Shown: positions 1 through 10,094, counted from the first letter of the stretch. The stretch: DNA of 45,649 bases from an uncultured Prevotella sp. (GCA_905233425.1 CAJOEC010000030.1:690-46338), one strand, 5' to 3'. A program made the numbers and translations. Notes: generated by a model not told the origin, from the letters alone.

Positions 1-270
1 GAGCAGCTCGTGGCGCATGAGCTGGCGGCGGGAGAAGGAGTGAGTACCCCACCACCCCTGCCCCTCCTCCCCGGAGGAGGGGGGTATGGGGCCATGTGTA
101 TTGAGGAGGAGGAGGGCTGAGTCGGGATGTTCAGCCATGAGGCTGTCGGCAGTACGGTGGAGGGCGTCGATGGCAGGGTCGCCAGAACAGGCAGCCAGGA
201 GAAGGGCGGCCACGGGCATGATGACCGTCATGAAAAGGAATAGAGAACGGGTGTCGTGCGACAGGGTCAT
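1..270 (-). CDS. Lipoprotein, N-terminal part only (gene runs off the window)
   Basis: An open frame of 90 codons reads from an ATG at 270 to the window edge without a stop. The N-terminus has a hydrophobic stretch ending in LLLAAC, a lipobox, so the mature protein should be a membrane-anchored lipoprotein starting at Cys28. The segment DSLMAEHPDSALLLL resembles the start of Bacteroidales lipoproteins that continue as TPR-type repeats, sometimes with a C-terminal helix-turn-helix; this is inference, since only the start is visible. The ATG overlaps the stop of a 23-codon frame by ATGA, and the gene lies directly behind the S46 peptidase, so it is probably co-transcribed. Residues about 61-77 (PIPPSSGEEGQGWWGT) are encoded by a GC-rich repeat found elsewhere in the window, so they look like an in-frame insertion. 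Confidence 0.6.
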   Translation of the reverse strand, partial: MTLSHDTRSLFLFMTVIMPVAALLLAACSGDPAIDALHRTADSLMAEHPDSALLLLNTHGPIPPSSGEEGQGWWGTHSFSRRQLMRHELL

Positions 271-338
271 AATGACAGTGTATCAGCAGGCTTTACGGGG
301 TCGATGGCATCGTGTTTGTCGGCAATGGTCTGTCTCAT
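267..338 (-). CDS. Possible 23-codon ORF linking S46 peptidase and lipoprotein
   Basis: A short frame starts at an ATG that overlaps the peptidase stop (ATGA) and ends at a TGA that overlaps the lipoprotein ATG (ATGA). It would encode MRQTIADKHDAIDPVKPADT followed by LSL. The double four-base overlap suits translational coupling, but nothing shows that the peptide itself is functional. It may instead be the start of a lost or shortened gene. Confidence 0.3.
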   Translation of the reverse strand: MRQTIADKHDAIDPVKPADTLSL

Positions 339-2407
339 CTTCTTATCTCTTCCAATAGGCGGTCGGCGTGGCCCCAGCGGTCCATCATGAAGAGGACGTA
401 GCGCATGTCGACACCTATGCAGCGGGCCAGGTCGGAGTCGAAGAAGATGTCGCTGGAGAGTGAGTCCCAGTTACCGTCGAAGGCCAGGCCTATGAGACGG
501 TTCTGCGCGTCGAACATCGGCGAGCCGCTGTTTCCGCCCGTAATGTCGTTGGTGGTGAGGAAGCAGAGAGGCAGCTGTCCGGCACCGGCAATCAGGTCGA
601 CCATTTCGGGTTCCACCTTATAGTCCTCGATGGAACCGGCCATTTTTATCTTTTCCACCATACTCGGGGCCGTGGTCTGATAGCCCGACGGACGACCGCC
701 GAGGTTGTACTGCTTCACCTGTCCGTAGCTCAGTCGCATGGTGAAGTTAGCATCGCTGTAGTGGGGCAGACCCTCCTCCATGCGCAGCTTGGCGGCACAG
801 AGCAGCCGCTCCTGGGCGAGGATGCCTTCGCGCACCTTGTCGAAGCCGGCCTTCAGGTCGCTGAGCATCTCGCTGATGTCGAGCCCCATCTGCACACCGA
901 GGTCTTTGTAGAACTTCTTCTTGTTCGTATAGATGCGCTTTCCCGTCTTCATCAGCACCGAGTTCTTGTAGAGGTAGTCGGCGTATTTCTGGCAGTCGCC
1001 GCCGAAACGCTCGTCGATGGTCTTGTAGAAGTCGGGTATGTACCGCTGGTCGGTGACGTTCTCGCGATAGTTCTTCAGCATCACTCCGAGTATCTCGCGG
1101 TCGGTGTCGTAGTCGAAAGTCTCAGTGTTGTCCTTGAACACATAGTGCTGGCGCTTGCCGTGGCCCTTAGGGTGCATACCGTTGTGAACGAAGCGTGCGC
1201 GGTCGGCCAGTTCGTTGGTGCCCCAGAACGACTCGAGGAAATACATCTCCACATCGCTGAGCTTTGCCCGCTGTTCGTAGAGGCTCTTCATCTTGTCGAA
1301 GTCCAGCTGGCCCTCAAACTGCCCCGTCTCCTTCATCCACTGCCGCAGCCGCGCCTCGAAGTCCTCCTTCTGCCTGATGAGGCCGATGGAATCGATACAT
1401 TTGTTCATTCCGAGGCTGTTTTTCCAGTAGTTCGACGAGCGTGCGTACTTCGAGTCGTACTTTATTCGCACAGCCTCCGATGCGTCCATGTGGCGCTTCA
1501 TCACCTCCTGCTTCACGCCACGCACCTGTGCACGGATGGCGTTGTCGCGGTAGCGCTCGCCTATTCCGTAGCTGCTCAGGTATCGCGATGTGCTTCCGGG
1601 GTAGCCCATGGTCATCGAGAACGAGCCGTCCTTGTAGCCCTCCTCGCTGACGCGGGCCCAGTGCTCGGGGTGGTAGGGCACGTTGTCCTTCGAGTAGTCG
1701 GCGGGGCCGTTGGTCTTGGGGTCGGCATAGATGCGGAACACTGAGAAGTCGCACGTCTGGCGGGGCCACATCCAGTTGTCGGTCTCGCCGCCGAACTTTC
1801 CCATCGACTTGGGAATGGCGAAGACGAGGCGCAGGTCGCGGAAGTCGCGGTAGGTGGTGGCGAAATAGCGGTTGCCCTCGTAGAAGGCGTTGATCTCCAA
1901 GCGCAGTGTGGAGTCCTTGGCCTTGACTTCCTTCGACATGGCATTCTCGATGGAATCGATCAATTCGGCCTTCTTTTCGCGTGACAGCTGCTGAATGCCG
2001 AGGGCCAGGATTTCGTCGGTGACATCCTTCTGGTCGACCATGAATGCCACGAACATGTCCTCGTTTGGCAGTTCCTCCTCGAAGCTGTTGGCGCAGAATC
2101 CGTTCAGCATGTAGTCGTGCTCGACGGTGCTGTGGCTTCTTATGGCCTCGAAGCCGCAGTGGTGGTTGGTGAACACCAGCCCGTCGGACGAGACGACCAC
2201 GCCTGAGCAGTAGCCCGAGAAGTTCACCACCGACTTCATTATGGCGTCGTCGGCATTGTACAGTTTGTCGTAGGGCATCTCGTAGCCGTAGCCCTTCATT
2301 AGCTCGTACACCGCGTTGGGCAGGTTGTAGAGCGTCCACATTCCTTCGTCGGCATGGCAGGGAAGCATGGCCAGAAGCGAAAGCAGGGAAAAGACAGTCT
2401 TCTTCAT
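335..2407 (-). CDS. S46 family dipeptidyl-peptidase, DPP7-like
   Basis: A secreted serine peptidase of family S46, which removes dipeptides from the N-terminus of peptides in the periplasm and supplies dipeptides to asaccharolytic or protein-using Bacteroidetes. Residues 1-19 form a signal peptide (MKKTVFSLLSLLAMLPCHA). The catalytic His lies in NHHCGFEAI (81-89) and the catalytic Ser in GGNSGSP (about 627). The residue that separates the two S46 subtypes follows in LAFDGNW: Gly645 as in DPP7 (bulky hydrophobic P1), where DPP11 has Arg (acidic P1). The length of 690 residues is normal, and the start is fixed by the signal peptide and an upstream promoter. The stop overlaps the next short frame by ATGA. 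Confidence 0.93.
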   Translation of the reverse strand: MKKTVFSLLSLLAMLPCHADEGMWTLYNLPNAVYELMKGYGYEMPYDKLYNADDAIMKSVVNFSGYCSGVVVSSDGLVFTNHHCGFEAIRSHSTVEHDYMLNGFCANSFEEELPNEDMFVAFMVDQKDVTDEILALGIQQLSREKKAELIDSIENAMSKEVKAKDSTLRLEINAFYEGNRYFATTYRDFRDLRLVFAIPKSMGKFGGETDNWMWPRQTCDFSVFRIYADPKTNGPADYSKDNVPYHPEHWARVSEEGYKDGSFSMTMGYPGSTSRYLSSYGIGERYRDNAIRAQVRGVKQEVMKRHMDASEAVRIKYDSKYARSSNYWKNSLGMNKCIDSIGLIRQKEDFEARLRQWMKETGQFEGQLDFDKMKSLYEQRAKLSDVEMYFLESFWGTNELADRARFVHNGMHPKGHGKRQHYVFKDNTETFDYDTDREILGVMLKNYRENVTDQRYIPDFYKTIDERFGGDCQKYADYLYKNSVLMKTGKRIYTNKKKFYKDLGVQMGLDISEMLSDLKAGFDKVREGILAQERLLCAAKLRMEEGLPHYSDANFTMRLSYGQVKQYNLGGRPSGYQTTAPSMVEKIKMAGSIEDYKVEPEMVDLIAGAGQLPLCFLTTNDITGGNSGSPMFDAQNRLIGLAFDGNWDSLSSDIFFDSDLARCIGVDMRYVLFMMDRWGHADRLLEEIRR

Positions 2408-2462
2408 AATATAAATATGTATAGTGATGTTCCGATTCGTAAGTCAGTGTTCATTTCGTGTG

Positions 2463-2494
2463 CAAATGTAGTCATTTTCCAGCACACGGCCAAA
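2463..2494 (-). promoter_or_regulatory. Bacteroidetes-type promoter of the S46 peptidase gene
   Basis: Read on the minus strand: TTTG (2494-2491), a 20-base spacer, then TACATTTG (2470-2463), followed by C. It matches the known Bacteroidetes consensus TTTG/TAnnTTTG. The -33 box is extended to TTTGGCCGT, as in several other promoters here. The expected transcript start is near 2456, about 50 bases before the ATG. Confidence 0.75.
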
Positions 2495-2551
2495 TGTTTT
2501 CCACTTTTTCTGCTTAACGCCGCCAGAAGCCCCGGAGAGGCGACAAAATGG

Positions 2552-2632
2552 CCCCGGAGGGCTGAAAAAGTTCGCGCCGGGCGAACTGTCAGTTCGCACG
2601 GGCCGAACTCGGAGTTCGCGCCGGGCGAACTC
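2552..2632. repeat. Palindromic TTCGC repeat cluster, copy 1
   Basis: Three modules of the form AGTTCGC-5 bases-GCGAACT (or close variants) follow one another after the lead-in CCCCGGAGGGCTGAAAAAG. The same lead-in and four such modules recur at 21478-21595. Each module can form a hairpin. The function is unknown. Confidence 0.7.
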
Positions 2633-2971
2633 CAAGGCGTCCCGGAGGCCTTTTTGGGCGACGGCGGAGGGGCTGGAGAGTCGGCTTCGGAGGGGCTGTT
2701 GGAACGACAGCAGAGGTGCAGGATGGGCGGCGGGCAGACATGTGAGACTACCCCACCGTGGCGGGACGTTGGCGGGAAGATTTTGCTCTAATTTTAATTT
2801 GTCTAAATAATAAATTTCCCGAAAGACCTTTTAAGGTTTTTCTAACCGCTTGAAAATGAGAAACGATGAATTATGCAACCCCCCTCGGTGTTGAAAAAAC
2901 GTGAAACATCATAATCAAGCCAAAGTTAGCAAGTTACGATATTTGTAAACACAGGCAATGTTTTTCGGCGA
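2633..2971. other. Intergenic stretch upstream of dnaA
   Basis: No gene is visible. The first half is GC-rich and carries remnants similar to the flank of the TTCGC repeat (CCCGGAGGCC). The second half (about 2790-2960) is AT-rich, with a short palindrome ACCTTTTAAGGT at 2827-2838. I looked for a cluster of DnaA boxes (TTATCCACA-like) and did not see one, so there is no support for an origin here. Confidence 0.4.
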
Positions 2972-3003
2972 TTTGTATGTTTCAAAAATTTTTGCGACCT
3001 TTG
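2972..3003 (+). promoter_or_regulatory. Promoter of dnaA
   Basis: TTTG (2972-2975), a 20-base spacer and GACCTTTG (2996-3003) fit the Bacteroidetes promoter with one deviation (G for T in the first position of the -7 box). It lies downstream of the ATG at 2958, so that ATG cannot be the translation start from this promoter. It supports the GTG at 3075. Confidence 0.65.
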
Positions 3004-3074
3004 CACTCGTAATTGAAAACCTACGGGCATACACCAGCCATGTTTGCCCCTTAGATACAGCAAAGATTATACCA

Positions 3075-4487
3075 GTGATACAGAAAAGTCATCGTGCACT
3101 TTGGAACATCTGTCTGCAACTGATCAGGCAGAATGTCACCGACCAGGTGTTCAAGACCTGGTTTAAGCCCATTGTCTTCGAAAGCTACGACGAGCAGCAG
3201 AAGACGGTGCTTGTGCAGGTGCCCAGCCCTTACGTCTACGAATATCTGGAGCAGAACTATGTCAGGCTCATGGCATGGGCTTTGGCCAACAGCTTCAAGA
3301 CGAATGTCAAACTGACATACAGGCTGATGGTGGACAAGGAGAACAAGAAGGACGTGGAATGGGAAGGCGACCTCCCCGCCGACATTGGGACGCAACAGCC
3401 ATCGCTTCGCGCCAACAAGGCACCTACAAAGCTCGACGCTGCAAAGCCGCAGGAAATAAACCCGCAACTGGACCCGAATAAGACCTTCGACAATTTCCTT
3501 GAAGGCACATCGAACAAGCTGCCACGCACAGTGGGACTGACCATTGCCGACAATCCGGGGAAGTCGATGTTCAACCCCTTCTTCGTCTTCGGACCGTCGG
3601 GGTGCGGAAAGACACATCTTATTAATGCCATAGGCGTGCAGGCGAAGAAGACCAGCCCGCAGATGAGGGTGCTCTACGTCTCGGCACGGCTCTTCCAGGT
3701 GCAATTCACCGACTCAGTAAGGCAGAACACCACAAACGACTTCATCAATTTCTACCAGACCATCGACCTGCTCATCGTCGACGACATACAGGAATGGATG
3801 AACTCGCCGAAGACGCTTGACACGTTCTTCCACATCTTCGACCACCTCTTCCGCCTCGGCAAGCAGATAGTGCTGGCCAGCGACCGCCCACCAGTGGACA
3901 TGGAGGGGGTGAAAGACCGTCTGCTGACGCGATTCTCGTGCGGACTGATTGCCGAGCTGGAAAAGCCCAGCCACCAGTTGTGCATCGACATTCTCACGTC
4001 GAAATGCCGACACGACGGACTGAACGTGCCCGCCGACGTCATAGAGTTCATCGCCACAACGGCCAACAGCTCGGTGCGCGACCTCGAGGGAGTGCTCATC
4101 TCGCTCATGGCCCACTCCATAGTCTACAATTCGGGTATCGACATGCACCTGGCCGAGCGAGTCATCAAGCGTGCGGTGAAGGTGGACAACCATCCGCTGA
4201 CCATCGACGACATCATGGAGAAGGTGTGCAACCACTACGGCGTGAACCAGCAGAACGTGTTCAGCAAGAGCCGCAAGCGCGATTTTGTGCAGGTGCGCCA
4301 GGTCTCGATGTACCTGGCCCAGAAATACACCAAGATGCCCGCTTCGCGCATAGGGCAGCTCATCGGCGGCCGCGACCACTCCACCGTCATCCACAGCTGC
4401 AACACCGTGGAGCAGCGCCTGAAGGTCGACAAGACCTTCAAGCAGGACATTGACAGCATCGAGCAGTCGTTCATGCTGAAGCAGTAA
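3075..4487 (+). CDS. dnaA: Chromosomal replication initiator DnaA
   Basis: DnaA binds origin boxes and opens the origin in an ATP-dependent way. From the GTG start the protein has 470 residues. Domain I begins with VIQKSHRALWNICL, which aligns with the usual start of Bacteroides DnaA (MIESNHVVLWNRCL as remembered). A variable linker follows (about 90-140). The AAA+ domain has Walker A GPSGCGKTH (about 173-181) and Walker B LLIVDDIQ (about 232-239). Domain IV ends in the DnaA-box recognition motif GGRDHSTVIHSCNTVE (about 427-442). An open frame extends upstream to an ATG at 2958, but that segment contains the promoter and does not look like DnaA. No dnaN follows; the next gene is a convergent broken ATPase. 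Confidence 0.95.
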   Translation: MIQKSHRALWNICLQLIRQNVTDQVFKTWFKPIVFESYDEQQKTVLVQVPSPYVYEYLEQNYVRLMAWALANSFKTNVKLTYRLMVDKENKKDVEWEGDLPADIGTQQPSLRANKAPTKLDAAKPQEINPQLDPNKTFDNFLEGTSNKLPRTVGLTIADNPGKSMFNPFFVFGPSGCGKTHLINAIGVQAKKTSPQMRVLYVSARLFQVQFTDSVRQNTTNDFINFYQTIDLLIVDDIQEWMNSPKTLDTFFHIFDHLFRLGKQIVLASDRPPVDMEGVKDRLLTRFSCGLIAELEKPSHQLCIDILTSKCRHDGLNVPADVIEFIATTANSSVRDLEGVLISLMAHSIVYNSGIDMHLAERVIKRAVKVDNHPLTIDDIMEKVCNHYGVNQQNVFSKSRKRDFVQVRQVSMYLAQKYTKMPASRIGQLIGGRDHSTVIHSCNTVEQRLKVDKTFKQDIDSIEQSFMLKQ

Positions 4488-4496
4488 CGAAGACGG

Positions 4497-6034
4497 TCAC
4501 TTCTCCCACCTTTCTATCTTGCACGTGTGCTCCTTCGTGTCCGTGTCGTAGTTGATGCCGACAAGAAGGATGTCGCCTGTGTACTCGGCCACCTTCTGCG
4601 GGTAGTTGCGCTTCTTTATCTGGTCAATGCCCGTCTCAGCATCCTTGTCCTTCTTCAGTTCCACAATGAGGGCGGGCTTGCTGACGTTGTTGCGCGGTAT
4701 CATCACCAAGTCGGCGAACCCTTTGCCCGTAGCATATTCACGGTGAACATGGTAGTCGTTCTTGGCATAGTAATAGGCTATGCTAATGACGCAGGCCAAG
4801 GAGTTCTCGTCGTTGTAGTTCAGTATGCTTGTGTCGTCGCTGTGGGCGGCCTCCAAGGCGCGGGTTACGGCAGCCTCATTGCCGGCAATGGTGTCTTTCA
4901 GCAGCTGCTTCGACTGTTGCAGGGCATTGGCCACGTGCCACTTTACGGCCTTCACGGCGTTCACCATCTCGCCCGCCACCTCATAGTTGGGGATGTAACA
5001 CTCGTTCTCGCGCCAGTCGTAGCTGCGCGGCTGTGCACCTCCTTTAGGTCGTTCTGGAACCCCGTGGGGTCCACCCCGCATCGGTTGCCGGCCAGCATAC
5101 TGACGATGTCGTCCTTGAGGCCTTCAAAATTCATGTCTATATAACCTGACACAATGTTGAAAGACGACGTGCCAGACCAGAAACTGCGGCAGCGGCCAAT
5201 TTCTACTGCCTGCATCACCGAGTTTGGGTTGAACATCGACGGTTCGTCGCCTATCTGATAGCCGTCGTACCATGCCACTAACTCGTCGAAGTCAGTGCCA
5301 TGACGCTCAGACAGCATCCTCACCTCATCCTTGGTGAAGCCGAAATAGCGGGACATCTTGCGCGGTGACACCATTGAGTACTCACGGAAATTGTTCAGTG
5401 CCGACTGCGTGTCATACTTCTTGATGGGCAGTATGCCTGTCATATAGACCCCGGCAAAAGCATTATTGGCTGTCACGCTCTTGAACATGCGTCGCAGCCA
5501 GTTCACGTAGCTGTCCATGCCCTTCGAACCAGAAGGAAACTCGCGGCAGATGGCATCCCACTCGTCGATTATGAAGACAAACGGCCTGTCTGTCTTCTGC
5601 ACCACGCGAAGCAGATATTTCATCAAGTCATCGCCCTCCTCGCCCGGAATGTCGGGAAAAGCCGTCTGTACATCAGTACGCACTTCGAGGTCTATATATG
5701 TGACGATGTTGTCGTCGCCCTTGAAACGCGTGATGAAATCGGTCATGTCGACGTAAAGGACCGGGTACTTGTTCAGGTGCTTCTCAAACGACGCATCCCG
5801 CTCTATCTCCAAGCCAGCGAAGAGGCTGCGCGAGTCGCAGGAGTCATCGTAGTAGGCGCACAGCATCCTTGCCGCCATCGACTTGCCGAAGCGGCGGCAG
5901 CGTGTCACACAACTCATGCTCTGCTCAGTGAAAAGAGTTCTGTTCACCACGGCTATTAGCCCGGTCTTGTCAACATACTCTCCGTTGAGAATCCGCTGGA
6001 AATCGGCGTTCCCTCTGTTTATGAATATTCCCAT
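4497..6034 (-). pseudogene. AAA-ATPase-like / PD-(D/E)XK protein, broken by a deletion
   Basis: This is a paralogue of the intact gene at 6176-7750. The N-terminal part (6034 to about 5055) has the family's P-loop-like motif TRCRRFGKSMA and Walker B FVFIIDEWDAI. After GFQNDLKEVHSR the frame is lost. The C-terminal part continues in another frame from YDWRENECYIPNYEV to the stop at 4497 and keeps the nuclease motifs (GKGFADLV, LIVELKKDKD). Alignment with the paralogue shows 14 codons (DDVFTVLIHLGYLS) replaced by 5 bases, a net loss of 37 bp. The junction is flanked by CAGC on both sides, which suggests slippage between short direct repeats. The two pieces could be expressed separately but are unlikely to work. 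Confidence 0.85.
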
Positions 6035-6062
6035 CAGATGAATTTACAATTTAAAACTGCTG

Positions 6063-6125
6063 CAAAATTAAGCAATTTCCACGAGACGGCCAAAAGTTTT
6101 ACCGAAAACCTTTGGCCGTCTCGCT
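6063..6125 (-). promoter_or_regulatory. Promoter within a GGCCAAA/TTTGGCC palindrome (broken ATPase gene)
   Basis: On the minus strand: TTTG (6094-6091) with extension GCCGT, a 20-base spacer, TAATTTTG (6070-6063). The -33 box is one arm of a long palindrome (about 6082-6125): GAGACGGCCAAA and TTTGGCCGTCTC around a core with AGTTTTACCGAAAACC. The palindrome may bind a regulator, or act as a terminator of the gene upstream. The leader is only about 20 bases long. Confidence 0.65.
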
Positions 6126-6175
6126 TTATATCACTGACTTCGATGTTGTGCCGACAGGGTGAGACCGTCTGCTGG

Positions 6176-7750
6176 TCATTTCTCCCACCGCTCAATGGTG
6201 CAGATGTGCTGTTTAGTCTCTGTGTCGTAGTTGATGCCGACAAGAAGGATGTCGCCAGTATACTCGGCCACCTTCTGCGGGTAGTTGCGGACCTTGATCT
6301 GCTCTATGGCCTTGCTGGCGGTCTTATTGCTCTTCAGCTCTATGACGATAGCGGGCTTGGCAACATTCTTGCGCGGCATCAGCACAAGGTCGGCATAGCC
6401 TTTGCCAGTAGGCAGCTCGCGGTGGAAGATGTAATCGCCGTGGGCGTAGTAGTAGGCGATGCTGATGATGCAGGACAGCGTGTTCTCGTCGTTGTACTTG
6501 AAGATGCTGGCCTCGCTGTCGTGGGCGGCCTCCACCATTCGCGCCACGGTCTCGGCATCGCCGCGCAGGGTGGCCGTAAGCAGACGCTCGGACTGCTGCA
6601 GGGCGCGGGCGACGACCGTCCAGGATGACTCTTCAACTGCATTTGCCAACTCCTCGGACACCTCATAGTTGGGCAGATAGCACTCGCGCTCTTGCCAGTC
6701 AAAAGAAAGATAGCCTAAGTGGATTAGCACGGTGAACACGTCGTCACGACTGCGTATGTCCGACAGGTCATTGCGGAACTTTGTGGTGTTCACCTTCACC
6801 CGTCCTCCGGCAAGCACATCCAGTATGTCGTCCTTCAGCCCGTCGAAATTCCGCTCTATATAGTCGGAAACGGAATCAAAGGCACCCGTGCTGGCCCAGA
6901 AACTCTCGCACCGCCCGTTGTCGATTGCCTGCATCACGGAGTTTGGATTGAACATTGAGGGTTGTATACCTATCTGGTAGCCGTCGTACCATTTCTCAAG
7001 TTCGTCAAAGTCCATCCCATGTTTGGCGGCAAGCGCCTTCACCTCCTCTTTTGTGAATCCGAAGTATGGCGCCATCTTGCGAGGCGTAATCATCGAGTAT
7101 TCCTGGAAATTATTCAGCGCCGACTGGGTCTTGTATTTCTTTATTGGCAGGATGCCGGTCATATAGACAGCGGCAAAAGTGTCAACGGCAGAAACATCCT
7201 TGAACATACCACGCAGCAGGTTCACGTACTTGTCCATCACCTCTGGCTTCTCGCCGAACTCGCGGCAGATGGCGTCCCATTCGTCGATGATGAAGACGAA
7301 TTTTTCACCCGTTGTGAGAGCTATTCGCTGTAAGAACTTCATCATTGGCTCTCCCTCCTTATAAGGCACTTGCGGGTATGCCTCGCCTACATCGGCAATA
7401 AGCTCTTCTTGTATGTGGCCTACTATATGCTCATTGTTGAAATTCGTTATGAAGTAGGTCATGTCCACATATATGACCGGGTACTTGTTCAGATGCTGCT
7501 CAAACGTGGGGTCGCCGGCTATTTCCAGGTCGGCGAACAGGCTGCGCGAGTCGCAAGAGTGGTCATAATAAGCCGCCAGCATCTCAGCCGCCATCGACTT
7601 CCCGAAGCGGCGGCAGCGCGTCACGCAACTCAGTTTCTGTCGTGTGAAAAGCGTATTGTTCACCACGGCTATAAGCCCAGTCTTGTCAACATACTCGCTG
7701 TTGCGAATCTGGCGGAACCCCTCGTTCCCCTTGTTAATGAATATTCCCAT
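6176..7750 (-). CDS. AAA-ATPase-like protein with C-terminal PD-(D/E)XK nuclease domain
   Basis: It has 524 residues, the normal length of a family that is very abundant in gut Bacteroidetes (AAA-ATPase_like N-terminal domain plus PDDEXK_9 domain, formerly DUF1703). The N-terminus MGIFINKGNEGFRQIRNSEY is typical. A P-loop-like motif TRCRRFGKSMAAEM lies near residue 45 and Walker B FVFIIDEWDAI near 155. The nuclease-like domain near the C-terminus shows KGYADLV, then IVIELKSNK and AIEQIKVRNY, matching the D...ExK...Q pattern. The cellular role is not established; links to DNA processing or defence are inference. The adjacent broken paralogue shows that this is a tandem duplication. Confidence 0.85.
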   Translation of the reverse strand: MGIFINKGNEGFRQIRNSEYVDKTGLIAVVNNTLFTRQKLSCVTRCRRFGKSMAAEMLAAYYDHSCDSRSLFADLEIAGDPTFEQHLNKYPVIYVDMTYFITNFNNEHIVGHIQEELIADVGEAYPQVPYKEGEPMMKFLQRIALTTGEKFVFIIDEWDAICREFGEKPEVMDKYVNLLRGMFKDVSAVDTFAAVYMTGILPIKKYKTQSALNNFQEYSMITPRKMAPYFGFTKEEVKALAAKHGMDFDELEKWYDGYQIGIQPSMFNPNSVMQAIDNGRCESFWASTGAFDSVSDYIERNFDGLKDDILDVLAGGRVKVNTTKFRNDLSDIRSRDDVFTVLIHLGYLSFDWQERECYLPNYEVSEELANAVEESSWTVVARALQQSERLLTATLRGDAETVARMVEAAHDSEASIFKYNDENTLSCIISIAYYYAHGDYIFHRELPTGKGYADLVLMPRKNVAKPAIVIELKSNKTASKAIEQIKVRNYPQKVAEYTGDILLVGINYDTETKQHICTIERWEK

Positions 7751-7839
7751 CGAGTGAATTAACTATTTCTTCGTGATTGTATGTTATTAATTGGTACTCA
7801 AGCAAGCAAGCACGGAGTCCAGGTTTCATTTTACAGGGG

Positions 7840-7894
7840 CAAAATTAATCATTTTCCTCCTAACGGCCAAAAGTTTTCCCGAAAAACTTTGGCC
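7840..7894 (-). promoter_or_regulatory. Promoter and GGCCAAA/TTTGGCC palindrome of the intact ATPase gene
   Basis: On the minus strand: TTTG (7871-7868) extended by GCCGT, a 20-base spacer, TAATTTTG (7847-7840). The palindrome GGCCAAAAGTTTT / AAAACTTTGGCC covers about 7865-7894 and includes the -33 box, just as upstream of the broken paralogue. The TTTGGCC on the plus strand has no TAnnTTTG at the right distance, so this one is not divergent. Confidence 0.7.
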
Positions 7895-7956
7895 ATTTCG
7901 CTATTCCACGTTTCCGCGAATGATAGATTTTCACTTTTCACCACTCGTGAACAGGC

Positions 7957-7997
7957 GTGCCAAAATGTCAGTCACGACGTTTTGGCACACTTTTCGC
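7957..7997 (+). promoter_or_regulatory. Sigma-54-like promoter overlapped by an inverted repeat, upstream of groES
   Basis: TGGCACACTTTTCGC at 7983-7997 fits the sigma-54 consensus TGGCACG-N4-TTGC, with conserved GG and GC at the right spacing and two deviations. An inverted repeat with 13-base arms, GTGCCAAAATGTC (7957-7969) and GACGTTTTGGCAC (7976-7988), has a six-base loop and one wobble pair, and its right arm includes the -24 box. No CIRCE element (TTAGCACTC...) and no TAnnTTTG promoter is visible. The start of groES is 61 bases downstream of the -12 box. Confidence 0.55.
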
Positions 7998-8057
7998 GTA
8001 GGGGTAGGCAGATGACAACAAATCATTTAAATAACAAACTAAAAACAATTTGCAATT

Positions 8058-8330
8058 ATGACTATCAAACCATTGGCAGACCGCGTGCTCGTTCTCCCCG
8101 CACCGGCTGAAGAGAAAGTTGGCGGAATCATTATCCCCGACACCGCAAAAGAGAAACCCCTCCACGGAATCATCAAGGCCGCAGGAAAGGGCACCAAAGA
8201 CGAAGAGATGATCCTCAAGGAAGGCGACGAAGTGCTCTACGGTAAGTACAGCGGCACCGAGATTGAGCTTGAGGGCACCAAGTACCTGATGATGCGCCAA
8301 TCAGATGTTTTGGCAATCATCGAAAAATAA
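8058..8330 (+). CDS. groES: Co-chaperonin GroES
   Basis: The 10-kDa heptameric lid of the GroEL folding chamber, acting in the cytoplasm. The protein has 90 residues and begins [20 protein letters not shown]. It contains the mobile loop region [17 protein letters not shown] (about 18-34), whose GGIIIP segment contacts GroEL, and ends in the usual [14 protein letters not shown]. It forms an operon with groEL 135 bases downstream. The start follows an AT-rich leader without a clear Shine-Dalgarno sequence, usual in this phylum. Confidence 0.97.
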   Translation: MTIKPLADRVLVLPAPAEEKVGGIIIPDTAKEKPLHGIIKAAGKGTKDEEMILKEGDEVLYGKYSGTEIELEGTKYLMMRQSDVLAIIEK

Positions 8331-8357
8331 ATTTAAGAGTTCTTTTTATATTTAAGA

Positions 8358-8431
8358 GAAACGAATTTCCCTAATTGACTTTAATTTGTTCCACGAATTT
8401 TATTAATTGGTCAATCAGACAAATTCGTTTC
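8358..8431 (+). other. Inverted repeat in the groES-groEL gap
   Basis: Perfect 11-base arms GAAACGAATTT (8358-8368) and AAATTCGTTTC (8421-8431) enclose a second pair ATTGAC (8374-8379) / GTCAAT (8410-8415). The mRNA could fold into a long interrupted hairpin between the two genes. No T-run follows, so it is not a normal terminator; it could be a processing or stability element. Confidence 0.5.
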
Positions 8432-8459
8432 AGAAAACAAAGTAAAAATCATTTTATAG

Positions 8460-10094
<1,635 letters not shown>

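Noticed and set aside
761..1744. 327-codon plus-strand frame over the S46 gene
   Set aside because: Antisense shadow of a well-supported peptidase; Leu/Val/His-rich composition and no motif.
1314..2339. 341-codon frame on the same strand as the S46 gene
   Set aside because: Other-phase shadow, Arg/His-rich, no recognisable domain.
2640..3074. Replication origin next to dnaA
   Set aside because: No cluster of DnaA boxes seen; an AT-rich part alone is not enough.
6030..6240. 69-codon minus-strand frame between the two ATPase genes
   Set aside because: It overlaps the promoter palindrome and has no similarity to the neighbours.
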